Of a stretch of DNA of 64,000 bases, positions 32,916 through 43,482 are shown in pieces. The position numbers were made by a program, and so were the translations under genes. Under the pieces are notes generated by a model. That model saw only the letters and a list, made by a program, of their open reading frames with translations. It did no database searches and had not been told where the DNA came from. The first letter of the stretch is position 1. Every line of letters starts with the position of its first letter. Source of the stretch: Glaciozyma antarctica PI12 (Eukaryota > Basidiomycota > Microbotryomycetes > Kriegeriales > Camptobasidiaceae); assembly GCA_002917775.1 (NCBI GenBank), contig KZ627156.1:270909-334908 (forward strand), in the 5' to 3' direction.

Positions 32916-35362
32916 TCAAGCCTTCTTCTTCCCCTTCTTCGTCTGTCTCCTCTCCTCCTCCTCGGCCTCCTCAATCTCCTTGTCCAGCTCCGCCTGCCTC
33001 GCCTCCTCCTCCAACTCTGCCACATCAGGATCCTCCTCCTCCAACTCTTCCTCTTCCTCAACCTGCTTCAGCTTCTCCACAACCTCCTCGTCCTCCTCGC
33101 CCTCCTCCTGCTTCTTGAACAGCGGCCCGCCGTTCTCTCGCTCCTTCGCCTCCGTCTCCTCGCGACGCTTCTGGACGGCTTCGTACGGATCGTGCGGTAC
33201 TGGACCGGAGAGGTCTTGGCCGGAGACTTTCGAGTAGGTCTCGAGATCTGCGCAAGGGAGCGAGGGGTCAGCGAGGGCGATAAAGGTGGAAAGGAGGGAC
33301 GAACCGATGTCCTTGCGACGCATGAGGGCATCCGTAACAGCTTGCGGGAAGAGCTTGTCCTCGCGGTTGAACTTGGCCTTGATCTGGCGACGCGTGCGAT
33401 GAGGGAAGAGGCCAGCGATCATCTCAAAGTCGGTTCCGAACTGGCTGAGAGCCTGTGCGAAGGGGTCAGCGAAGGCGGGAGATGAGTGAGCGAGAGTCGT
33501 ACCTCGTAGAAGGTGTCGCAGTCGGTCTTGGTCCACTTCGCGGTAGGCTTCTGCTTCCCCCACGTCGCGCTGTTAACCATGCGATCCTTGGCCGACTCTT
33601 CGACAACTTCGCGAGGTCCGACGTGTCCGAGACGAGTCTGCGTGCGTCGTCAGTTCCCCGGAAAGCAAACAAGGGGGAAGGAAACGCACGTCCAGCGAAC
33701 GATCCACCTCGAGACTCGCATCGTCGATAACGAGCTTTCCGTCGACGATCCTCATCTGCGGTGCGTACTGCGTCTCGACGAGCTCCCCAACGTCATCGCT
33801 ATCCTCGTCGTCCTCGTCCTTCTCCTCCTTCTCCTTCTCCTTCTCCGCCTCCTCGCCCTGCGAATTCTCGAGATCCCCCCTCCCAATCGCCATCGCCACC
33901 GCGTCCAACAACGCCGGACTCCCCTTCCTCGGCGCGGGCGTTCCCCTCTCGCTCCCCGCCACCGTCTCCGCCTTCTCCACTTCCTCCTCCGCCTCGCTCT
34001 CCGTCTCCTCCCCCCTCGCTCGCCTCGCCGCACGCTCCTTCATCCTCATCCTCGCCTCCTTCCTCGCCTGCTTCTGCTGCTGCGCCCGCTCATGCAGAAC
34101 CACGAAGCGCTCGCTCACGCGTCCTCCAATAACGTCGCGCGGGTTGGCGAGCTCGAACATGGTCGTCGTTTCCGCGTCGACGATGACGCGAGCAATGTCC
34201 TTCTTCGTCGGCTTGACCTTCTTCTTGCGCACGCGAGGCGTCGAGTCGTCCGATCCTCGCTCCTCGTCGTCGTCGTCCTCCGAGCCAGCTTCGGAACCGG
34301 AGGGCGACTGCGAGCCAAAGACCTCGAGATCCGTCTTGGTCGCCTTCTTGCGTGCGACGTTGTGCTTGAACCGTTTGAGCGCTGGAACGTCGTTCTCGTC
34401 GGATCCTGAGCCGATAGCGACGACCTTGGGCTTGGGCGGCGCGCGCTTGCGCTTTGGCTTGGGAGGAGGAGCCATCGCCGAGTCGCCATCCACGTCGACC
34501 TCCTCGCCCTCGACCGCCTTCGCCTTTCCCTTCCCCTTCGCACGAAGTTTAGGCACCGCCTTGCCCTTGCCCTTTCCCTTCTCTGCGCCTTCCTCGGCCT
34601 CGCCGGCAGCAGCTTTCGCAGCTTTAGCAGCCTTGTTCTCCTCCCGCTTCTTCTTGGCGAGCTCCTTCTTCCTCTGCTTCTCCAACGACTCCGTCTTGGC
34701 CTCCTCCTCAATCTCCCTCTGCGTCCTCGGCTCAGCCGTCTCCTCCCTCTCCGTCTGCGCGCGCCCTTTGGAGGAGGACGCGACGGCGTTCGAAGTGGAC
34801 GCGATCGGTGAGGAGGAACGAATGGGTGGGCCGGTGGAGATGGAAAAGGCGGTGCCTTTGTTGGGAGATTTGGCGCGTTTGGGAGAGGGCGGGGCGGGGG
34901 AGGAGGGAGGGCGGGCGGTGAGAGTGGGGTCAGAGGGGCCGAAGGAGGATCCGAACGAGGTGCCGGCTGTGGAGGCGGGCTGGGAGGAGAAGGCAAGGCT
35001 GGGATCTGAGGGCCCAAAGCCGAAGGAACTGGCGGGCGGGGCGGCCTTGGGCGGTCGAGGGGGAGGGACGGCGAACGCCTCCTCTGGCTCTGGTTCCTCC
35101 TGGATGACTCGGTTCTCCTCCTCCTCGCCGCGAGAGCCTAGGCTGAACTCTTCAATCTGCGGAAAGGCGCCGGCATGGGCTGCTACGCGGGGAGTGCCGC
35201 TGGAGATGGAGGGGGTTGTGGAGGAGGCGCGCTGGGAGGAGGGGACGCCGGTCTTGCGCTTGGGGACGAACTTGGTCGTCGACTTGTCTGCGAAGGGCGG
35301 GGTTAGCTGGGACTTGGTGATGGGCTCTGAAAGGAGTACGTACTGATGCGCCCCGAAGACAT
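32916..35362 (-). CDS. BDP1: TFIIIB subunit B'' (Bdp1)
   Basis: RNA polymerase III initiation factor, nuclear; binds TBP-Brf1 on tRNA and 5S genes. Five exons (35362-35344, 35287-33690, 33637-33503, 33452-33305, 33247-32916) sum to 743 residues. The first exon encodes only MSSGRI and one base. A long charged, Lys/Glu-rich N-terminal half is followed by the extended SANT domain, readable as WTKTDCDTFYEALSQFGTDF then PHRTRRQIKAKFNREDK, which is diagnostic of Bdp1. The C-terminus is very acidic and ends TKKGKKKA. Start chosen at 35362 because the splice from MSSGRI restores the frame and no in-frame Met lies in the next exon. Confidence 0.93.
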
Positions 35363-35960
35363 TGTTCCCTGCGAAGGAGAGGTCAACAAGCCAGGGCTGG
35401 AAGCGAGAGGAGTCATCTCGGCCGGACGCAAGGCGAAGAACGACGAGCTGGCCTGCGTCGGCGGTTGGCTCTCTCGCTCTCGCACAACCGAGGACAGCTT
35501 ACGCTCTCATAGAGAAGGTAAGGAGGGAGCTGATTAGAGAGGAAGGGCGAAGCTGACGTTTAGTGGGAGCAGGTCGCCTCGTCGGACTCAGCTGCAGCAC
35601 TCGCTCACCTCCGCCTCGCCTCTCGCTATCCTTCCTGGCGAGCTCGAGCGTGGTGCTGTACGACAGAAAGCGGCGAGCTGACCTCCTCTCCTCGTTCAGA
35701 TTGCTCGTCGGCGCAGCTGGTCTCTACAGCAGCTGGCCTTTCGTTCCCCGAATCGAGATGCGCCGTGAGGGGGGAGCCGACTCGCCCGAGCGCTAGCTAA
35801 CTAGGATGGCTGGTAGATGCTGCTAGCTTGGCTACGTCGCTTTAACGCAGTGCTCTCGCCCCACGGCCTCTCTCAGCGCCTCTGGTCGCGCCGGTTCACT
35901 GCAGCTTCGTCGCGCGTGAGTCGCTCGTAACCTCGACGTGACCTCTCGCTGATGCCGCAG
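35363..35960. promoter_or_regulatory. Divergent BDP1 / F-box locus 6 region with spliced leader
   Basis: About 600 bp. On the plus strand, donor/acceptor pairs (such as GTAAGG near 35518 to GCAG near 35573, and GTGAGT near 35920 to GCAG at 35960) indicate small non-coding or barely coding 5' exons of locus 6. It also contains the BDP1 promoter. Confidence 0.5.
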
Positions 35961-37286
35961 TCTCCAGTCCAATCCCTACACCTCCCCCTTCTCGCAAATC
36001 CCTCCCGAAATCACCGACCACATCCTTCACCCGAACGGCTTTTCCCTTGACGACGGTCGCAGCATCTCCCTCGTCTGTCGGGACTGGCAAAGGCGCGGGC
36101 AGGCGATCTTTTACCAGGCGGTTGCGATCACGCCGGGGCTAGCGAGACCAGTGGCGCCAGACATGCTCATTCTGCGGGCCTCGCCCGATCACCAGCATAT
36201 CGGACGCTTGTTACGATTTCTGGAGCTCAAGGGGTTCGCTCGGGACCTGGCTATGCGCGAGCTTAGTTACGAGGAGGGCTATGGCGACGATTATTCCGGT
36301 GATGAGGAGGACTGGTCCGGCTCGAAAGCCTCTCCAGATGACTCTCCTCGTGAGCCTCCTCAGCGGAAGACGTCATTCGAAAGACGGCAGAGCGCATGTC
36401 TTCGAATGCTCGAGTTTTGCGGCCGGCTGCAGAGTATAGAGCTCCAGAGTTTCCCGCCTCGCCACTTCCAAACGATTCTGGAGGGGCTGGAATCCTCCTC
36501 GGCGACGTTGCGCGAGCTGGGCTGGGAGGAGAAGCCAGACTACCACGACTATTTTCCGCACGACCTTTCGCTCTCCGCCTTCATCGACCGACTTCGGACT
36601 TTCCCTCGACTCGAAAAGCTCACGCTCCTTGGAATCATTCTCCCGAACGAGGCTCAGCAATCGGTCCTCCCTCTTCAATCTCTCGCCCTTGGAGTCCCTT
36701 CAGGCGCTCATGACCTTTCCTCATACAACGTCTTCCTCAACGCCATCCGTAAGGAGACTCTCCGATCCCTATACCTCGGCGGCCAACTCACACCCCAGAC
36801 CGTCCTCGCCCTCTCCCAACCTGGATTCGCCCTCAGCTGGCTCACCCTCGCTTTCGGATTCTCCTCGCCCCTCGAAACCACTTTCGAATGCCTCATCGCC
36901 ATCCTTCCACACCATCCACTCCTCGCCAATTTCTTCCTTCTCGCCACCAACCCGCCCATCCCCTCAACGTACACTCCTCGCTACGAATGTTATGGCGTCG
37001 CCCTCCCGCGTGAGCTTCTGGACGCTATTCCTCAAGGAATCGAGAGCTTTCGACTCGACCTCAAGGTCCAGGCCAAGGATCGCGCGCTGCAGGACTTCTT
37101 GAAGGACGAGCGCCGTTGTCCGAAGATGTGGAGGTTCGCGGTGGGAGCGGACGTCGGAGGCATCTGGCAGCTTAAGCAAGAGCTTCCGGTCGTGCGAAAG
37201 GGTGCGCTTCTCGTAGCAGGATAGGCTGAGAGACGTCCCTGACTCGGTTCTCGCTCGCAGATGCGAAGAGGCCTGCGGGATCTTAG
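35961..37286 (+). CDS. F-box-like/LRR protein, locus 6 (subfamily D), intact
   Basis: From the acceptor at 35960 the frame is open: FSQIPPEITDHILHPNGFSL and SISLVCRDWQRRGQAIFYQA form the F-box-like start, followed by an acidic insert and LRR-like segments (RLEKLTLLGIILPNEAQ, KETLRSLYLGGQLTP, LSWLTLAFGF). Reading straight through gives a stop at 37224. A GTGCGC donor at 37201 and an acceptor at 37260 instead give a short tail KDAKRPAGS ending at 37286, which I prefer because it has a branch site. The 5' exon carrying the start codon was not found. Orientation is opposite to locus 5. Confidence 0.78.
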
Positions 37287-37481
37287 CTTGTTGTCTCGAG
37301 AACGAGAGCGGTTCATTTCCCTTTCTCTGTACAATCCCCTTCACCTTGGTTCTGAGTACTCCTTAGCTCTCTTCCTTTGCACTCTTGAAACTAGCGCGTT
37401 TTGTGGCGTCGAGAGCACGAAGTCTCGGCACATCACCAGGAGCGAGGCATCCAGCCGCCCTGGCGCGCTTCCGACGTCTTA

Positions 37482-37744
37482 GCTCGCGACGAGGAGTTTT
37501 AAAGTCTCCTTGAGGGCGAGGTTGCCGAGTGCGCGGACGAAGCTCTCGCGGGTTTCGAGGCGGGAGTGGAGCGGGTCCTCGCGACGGCGCGGAGGATAGT
37601 GGGAGGGATTTGCGCTCGACAAGATACGATGCGGTGTTTCCGTTCGTCAAGAGGCTGCAGGGGCTGATCGAGCTTCAGGCGCTGGAAGATGATTAGGAGG
37701 AGGTGGGGCGGGAGCGAGGGGGAGTGTGGCTGCAAGATCATTTC
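37482..37744 (-). pseudogene. F-box remnant, locus 7
   Basis: A short minus-strand relic. SLPPHLLLIIFQRLKLDQPL looks like a bare F-box helix, then after a frame change RLETRESFVRALGNLALKET resembles the C-terminal helices of subfamily B members. The leucine-rich middle is missing, so an internal deletion is likely. Confidence 0.5.
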
Positions 37745-38179
37745 GTCGGCTTGGATTGAGCGAGCGAGATGACTACTTCCTGTTTTCTCGCGACGTTGAA
37801 CGGAACTGTGAGATGTGCCGAGAAGAGAGACGCCTGGACAGCGAGCGAGCCTGTTCTCGGACACGAGAGCGCAAACGCGAGGTGCGAAGGGAAAAGTGGC
37901 ATTCGCGAAACGGGCTCTCTAGAGCCTCTTCCACTCTCAACGATCTTGGCCCGCCCTTATTCTCTCGCGAAACGAATTCGTATTGGCATCTCTCGGAGCC
38001 AAACCACCGCCTTCGCTCCTAATCCCCAGCTCTTCAAGGAACGTGAGCTGGTGCTTCGAGCGAGCAGTACACCCAGGAGCTCACCCTCAGTCTCGTCTCC
38101 TCCTGCTATCATGCACAAGGAGTCAGCACAGGTAAAAAAAGGGAGCGAAATGAAGCTCAGCTCACCTCGCTCTGCCCCA
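37745..38179. other. Intergenic, no gene seen
   Basis: 435 bp between the locus 7 relic and the stop of locus 8. No exon chain or repeat stands out. Confidence 0.45.
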
Positions 38180-39217
38180 TCATCGCCTCAGCCCAGTCCC
38201 AAACTCCATCGCGATCCCCCTCGCCTCGCACTCCTCCAGCAGCTCCTTCCCCTTGATACTCCCAGTAATCGTCTCCCTCGCTGCCGGCGCAAATCGCAGG
38301 GAGCGAAGGGAGGAGAGTGACCTCAGCGTCGACGAAGGGAGAAGCTCCAGCAAGGTCGCCTGTGCTTCGGGAGGTGGCGAGGGTTCGCGCAAAGTTAGGG
38401 TCTGAAGCGCATTCAGTATCCATGCGAGCATCGTGCAGCCTTGCCGTGTCGGAATGGTGAGGTGGGATAGCGGGGAGCAGGCGCGAATGAATGGCTCGAG
38501 GGGCGACACCTTGTCGTCTGAAACAGTGCGCGAATCGTACATGATGGCGAGAGAGGTAAGCTGGTGGGCGATTGCAGTGAAAGTGGGAATGGGAATATGG
38601 TCGAACGCCCCCCAGTACTCGGGATAGATGGAGAGGGAGGTGATGGAATGCTTGAGGAGTGCGACGGGATCGGACGGGATCGGGAGGGCGTAGATCGTGA
38701 GGTGGGTGAGATTGAAGGGCAGATGGCCAGCGGGGAATACACCCGGTCTTGCGCCATCGAGCGAAAGGGAAGTCACATCTGTGATGGCGATTCCAAATCA
38801 GAAGTGTCGTCGGGCAGCAGGGGAACAAAGCCCACCTTTCATGGCATCCACGTACAGCAGCTCCTGATGCAGCAATGCGCTGCAAAAAAGGACCTCCTTC
38901 AAACCTACGCAGCTTTCGACCACCTTGACCGCAATCGACAGCGACAGAGTCGAGCCAAAGAGAGTGAGCTACTCCGTCCTGCCCCGCAATCCGCCGCTGC
39001 TCTCAACAAACGCCCCCGCTTGATCTGGATCCTTGATTACGACCCTTCGCAATAACCTTTCCTGCGACGGATCTCGCCAGGAGCGCGAGACGAGGGAGCT
39101 GCAGCGGAGGAAGGTGTAGCTCGCGGTTGGGCGCTGGAAGAAGCTGTCGGGCCAGGGAGATCCGAGTTCGAGGATGCGGTGGAGAGTTTCGAGGGGCAGG
39201 GAGTGGATGGTGGCCAT
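38180..39217 (-). pseudogene. F-box-like/LRR locus 8 (subfamily C) with one in-frame stop
   Basis: Two exons, 39217-38836 and 38778-38180, sum to whole codons (327). It starts MATIHSLPLETLHRILELGS, then SSLVSRSWRDPSQERLL. An in-frame TAG sits at 38969-38971; the same frame continues through LTLFGSTLSLSIAVKVVESC, the intron, and DVTSLSLDGARPGVFP with LRR-like segments, to GIAMEFGTGLRR. The single stop in an otherwise clean gene means a recent null, a sequence error, or read-through. Upstream of the TAG the product would be just 82 residues, essentially a free F-box. Confidence 0.7.
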
Positions 39218-39866
39218 GAGGAGCAGAGGGAGGAGCGGGGAGGGATGGAAGCTGGATCGTCGGGGAGAGGGATGTAGGGACGTGTCCCGCAGGCGCTGGT
39301 CAGTCCAGCGGTCCTAGTTCCAGCTGCAAGAAGGATCCCTACCGTCGGAGTGTATGTTCTGCTCAGTGAGCTGCCGTAGAGTGACCGCGAGCAGGACGAG
39401 GTCGGGGGAGGAGGATAGGGCGCGAGTCGGCGACCTCCGCTCTTGTTCCTCCGCCACCTGCGCTCTACCAGCACTAGTACTCGGCGTGCTCAAGGTGAGC
39501 TAGGATCGCACTGCGTTCGACCTGGAGGACGGCGTGCTGCCGGCGTGCAAGCAGGACTCTCGACACGCGCCGAACAGCTCAGGCTTATCCTTCTCGACCG
39601 TCGGAGCTTCAGCGCCTCACCACTCCTCCTTGGTGAGCTTTCCTGGCCTTGAGGACGATTAGCAGATTTCAGATGGACGGGCGGCAGCTGACGACTCGCC
39701 GCAGATCCTCGCGGCCTGCTGCGCTCTGCCGTTCAAGCTCCCACGTCCGAAGGTGAGAGTTCTTCATGGCTGTTTGAGGCAGGGACGAGGATTAGGGCGA
39801 GCTGGGTGGTGGAGCATTAGCTAACGAAGCCTCCGCGTCGCAGAACTTCCTCGCCACTCCGCTATC
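39218..39866. promoter_or_regulatory. Divergent region of loci 8 and 9 with a multi-intron leader
   Basis: 650 bp. On the plus strand a chain of small exons can be drawn (introns starting near 39495, 39630 and 39755, each GTGAG...CAG with CTGAC/CTAAC branch sites) leading to the ATG of locus 9 at 39867. Confidence 0.5.
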
Positions 39867-40995
39867 ATGCCGCCCTACATTCCCGACGACATCTTTCCCC
39901 TCATCTTTTGTCACTTCTCTCCCGCCGAAGCGTGCTCGATGTGCCTGGTCTCGATGCATTGGCAAGCGCTGGGACCGGCGATTGTCTGGCGACGCCTCCA
40001 GCTCTATCCGAAAAACGCCATGAGCATCGATACAATCCAGAAGGTCCTTCTCAGGAGCACGGAGACCTCTCGCAGGCTGGGGCGCCACATCAAGGAGCTC
40101 GTGATCGATGGAGTTTTGATCTTCACGGAGGACGATGAGGAGGCAAATCGACTTGGGGGAGGCGGAAGCGCGCTAGGTTATCGCAACCCCCGAGTGCTCT
40201 CTCCTCGCGAGCTTGCGTTTGTTCTCAGCTGGTGCCGAAAGACGCTTCAAGCGTGCACTCAACTGGAGCTTCTCTCCTTCAATGAGTTCCACGTTGTGGC
40301 GCTCGGGACGGTGCTCGAGAGCGCGAAGGGATCGGCGGCAACGCTTCGAGAGCTGGAGTGGAATCGCGCCGACGTTTGCTTCGCGCAAGCTACCGACGAC
40401 CTCTCGCCATTCGAACTTCTCTCCCACCTTTCATCCTTCACCCATCTGGAGACGCTCAAGTTGTACGTCGATATCCCCGCACCTCAAACCATCTCTCGCC
40501 AGCAATCGAGCTCTCGACGCCCTTCCCCCTTCCCGACCTTGCGCCTGCGGATTCTGCATCTTGAATCTCGTGCCAGCGCGTACGGTGGACTAGACGAATC
40601 GGACGAAGGATCCCCGATCCTCATTCTTCGCGCTACCAGTAAAGCGACGCTGGCGAATTCTCTCCGTCGCGGACGCCGCTCCCCTTCTCCCACTCGTCAA
40701 GGAGCTCAGGCACCCCGACAGCCGCCTCGAGTCTCTCACCCTCCGATATCCCAACACTCGCGGCGACTTCCTCATCCGCCACGCCGCGAGAATCCTCCCT
40801 TTCCATCCCCGACTCACGCACTTGAGCATCGTCGGCAGTCCAGACCCAACCCTTTCACTCCCTCGCCCATTCCTCGACGCACTTTCTCGCGGACTGGAGC
40901 GCTTGACGATTGGAGTCGTTGTCGATCTCAGGGACCCAGGGATTGGAGAGGAAATTGGTGGTGGGGCCTGTTGGTGTGAAGTTGAGGAGGTTTAG
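39867..40995 (+). pseudogene. F-box-like/LRR locus 9 (subfamily D), one-base frameshift
   Basis: Starts MPPYIPDDIFPLIFCHFSPA, then CLVSMHWQALGPAIVWRRL (F-box-like). The first 260 residues are open. Near 40650 the family motif reads KATLANSLRRG in one frame and ILSVADAAPLLPLVKEL in the next; removing one G at CTGGCGA would give the family-typical TLRILSVADAAP. The second frame continues through ESLTLRYPNTRG and LTHLSIVGSPDP to a TAG at 40993-40995. This is one indel away from an intact gene, so it is either a young pseudogene or an error. Confidence 0.72.
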
Positions 40996-41665
40996 CATCA
41001 GGGGAGAGACCAGCATGGTGGGAGGAGAAGCCCGGCTGAAGTGGGTCGATCTGATTTAGGAGGAAGGCAAGGTGAGTCGGGCTGCTGCCGATATGCTTCG
41101 TCGCTGACACTACCTCGCCGCAGGGGACTGGGGTCGCGATGTGGATGAGCGTGCTTGGAAAGCTTGGGATACTGGGGTCGAATTGATAACGCTTGCATTC
41201 GCTACGTAGTTCGCCTGAGGAAGAGGGACTCGCTGCAGAGCCGCAAGGCGTGAGGTCGCTCGCTTGCCTAGACTCCCCCCGCGCGCTCCTTCCCCTCCCC
41301 AGTGGCACGTCTTCGCCTGTCACCTCAAGGTACGCAACGGTAGCTTTGAGAGACTCCGCGGAGAGTGAAGCTGACCCAAAGCCCAGCAGGTCCTTCTAAG
41401 CTCGGAACCCAGCTTGTCGCTCGCCTCTGCAACCGCCTCAACAGCTCCGCGACCAAGGCGAGCTACTTGCCAGCGCAGCTTGACAGTTTAGATGCTGACT
41501 AGTATTGCCATTCTCGCACAGGCTCACCGCACCATCGGCCAAGCGAAGCAGAGGCGTTCCCAAGTTTGTGACTGAATCGAGTCAGAGGTACATTCGGTGG
41601 GGAGGGGAAGGCGACGGGGAGAGTGGTAGCTGACTCTTACAGTGTCTTCCAGCTTGACCTGCATC
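40996..41665. other. Intergenic / leader of locus 10
   Basis: About 670 bp with CTGAC...CAG splice-like signals on the plus strand but no coding frame. Confidence 0.4.
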
Positions 41666-43216
41666 ATGTACCCCCTTCCAGACGACCTCCTTCCTCTGCA
41701 TCCTCACGCGAGGAGAACTTCACGCGCGCGGAAGCCAGCGCGATGTGCCTCGTGTCGAAGCGCTCGCGATATGTCGGTCAAGCAATCGTCTGAAGGAGCG
41801 TTACCATCTCCCCCGAAGCTCCCGCGTCGGATCCTGTCCTCGACGCCCTCTTCACCACCCCTGAGTCGTTGCGCCGCCTCACGCGCTACATCAAGGAGAT
41901 CAAGCTTTGCGGGACTTCCGTCTTCACCGAGTTGTGGTACGACGTGGTAACTAGCGAAGCGGGTGACGGTAACGACGAGGAGCCTAGCGGGGCCGGAGAC
42001 GAGGACATCCTTACGGTGATTCCGAGGAGAGTGCTGGTCGAGCAGAGCGCGAGGGAGTTCGAGTACGTGATGGACTGGTGCCGCAAGGTACTCAGCTCCT
42101 GTCCGAATCTGGAGGAGCTCAACGTCGTCGACTTTCACTCGGCGGCGATCAGGATCGTTCTCGACGCTGCGAAGGAATCCTCAGCAGCGAGCCTTAGCAG
42201 GTTTCGCTTGGACCCAGCCCAGCCTTCACTTCCCCGACTACCCCCTTCACTATTCCTCCCTCGACCTCGTCACCCACCTCTGCCACTTTCCAAACCTCGA
42301 ATCGATCGTTACGGACATCGACATTCCCGCTTCGCAAGCTTCGCGCTTCTCCGTTCAGGACGCCTCTCCGTGGCAACTCCCCTGCCTTTCCCCCGTTTCC
42401 CTCTCGATTACGTCTCACGCGAGAGTTCAAGACGACGACGTGGGCAAGTCCTCCTCGAGTCAGCGAACAACGACACTCTCCGCACCCTCTCCATCGTCGA
42501 CGTCAGCCCCGACGACGTCTTCCTCGTGCTCAAGGAGCCGGGGTACCATCTCGACTTCCTTTCCTTCCACTACTACGACATTCGCTCCCTCCATTTGCTC
42601 CAGGCGACCTCGCTCATCCTCCCCTCCCATCGCCAACTTTCGACCCTCCACGCCGCCGCGTGCAAGGTGGCCGACATCATTACGCTCGGGTCGGGTCACT
42701 TTAGCACGATGCCCGATTCGCTGAAGCACCTCAAGCTCGGCATCAACTTGCACAAGGGGGATGCGGCGTTGACGGAGTTTGTGAAGAGCGAGGTGGGAGC
42801 GAGGCTCGAGAGCTGCGAGGTGTGGATGCTGGAGGAGGAGGGGGACGAGATCCTAAGCGGAGGATGGGTGGACTTGAAGATTGTATGTATTGCTCCTTCC
42901 TCCGTTCTTCCGCCGTTGATTTCGAGAGCAGGGTCGTGCGAAGGATGCAGCTTGAGAAATGCAGGTCGAGTGCAATGCTTTCGCCTGGCTCGAGCTGGTC
43001 TCGCACCTGCGGCTTTCTTTCATTCTCGTAGACTCATTCTCTGCTTGGTTTTGTGCTGCGAAAGGACTCGACCATGAAGTCGGAGCGAGGATGAGGGGGA
43101 CTCACGAGAAAGACAAGGCAAGCTCGCTGCCAAAGCACTGGATTGACGGCTTTCTCCCAGTACTTTCCTGCGTAGCGCACGTTATTCAAGCTCTTCTTAG
43201 CTGTCAGTTTTCATAA
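41666..43216 (+). pseudogene. F-box-like/LRR locus 10 (subfamily D), decayed
   Basis: Family sequence opens MYPLPDDLLPLH, moves to a second frame at ASAMCLVSKRSRYVGQAIV (followed by an in-frame TGA), and continues RRLTRYIKEIKLCGTSVF and NLEELNVVDFHSAA. Around 42210-42440 the LRR region is in a third frame (HLCHFPNLESIVTDIDIP), then returns to DTLRTLSIVDVSP and STMPDSLKHLKLGINLHKG. A GTATGT donor near 42883 and a following exon to 43216 may give the tail. At least three frame changes and one stop make it a pseudogene. Closest to locus 9, which lies directly upstream in the same direction, so the pair probably arose by tandem duplication. Confidence 0.7.
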
Positions 43217-43482
43217 GCAGAAAGGAGAAGGGGAGAAGGCCCGAATCGATGAAAAGAGTTCCTTCTGCGGCGGCGTCCTTGGAGCGATGCGGGATTTCTA
43301 GTTTTCTTTCAGTTGCTCTCCTCAGTACGGCAGGCGGTCCTGAGCTTTTAAACGTTTACTCAAGATGAATCCTCGCCTTTGAGTAAGGAAGGAGGCCTGA
43401 GCGTCGAGAGGGTCTGTGCTGGCGCGCAGAGCTTTCGCCTCTCTTCCCACGACCATCCTTCGACACCGACTCCACGGCGCCG

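Noticed and set aside
34115-35017. Arg/Pro-rich 300-codon ORF antiparallel to the plus strand
   Set aside because: It is an out-of-frame shadow of the BDP1 second exon; the in-phase frame continues to the exon with MSSGRI.
34144-35346. 400-codon plus-strand ORF across BDP1
   Set aside because: Antisense shadow of a Lys/Glu/Ser-rich exon; its composition mirrors the complementary coding strand.
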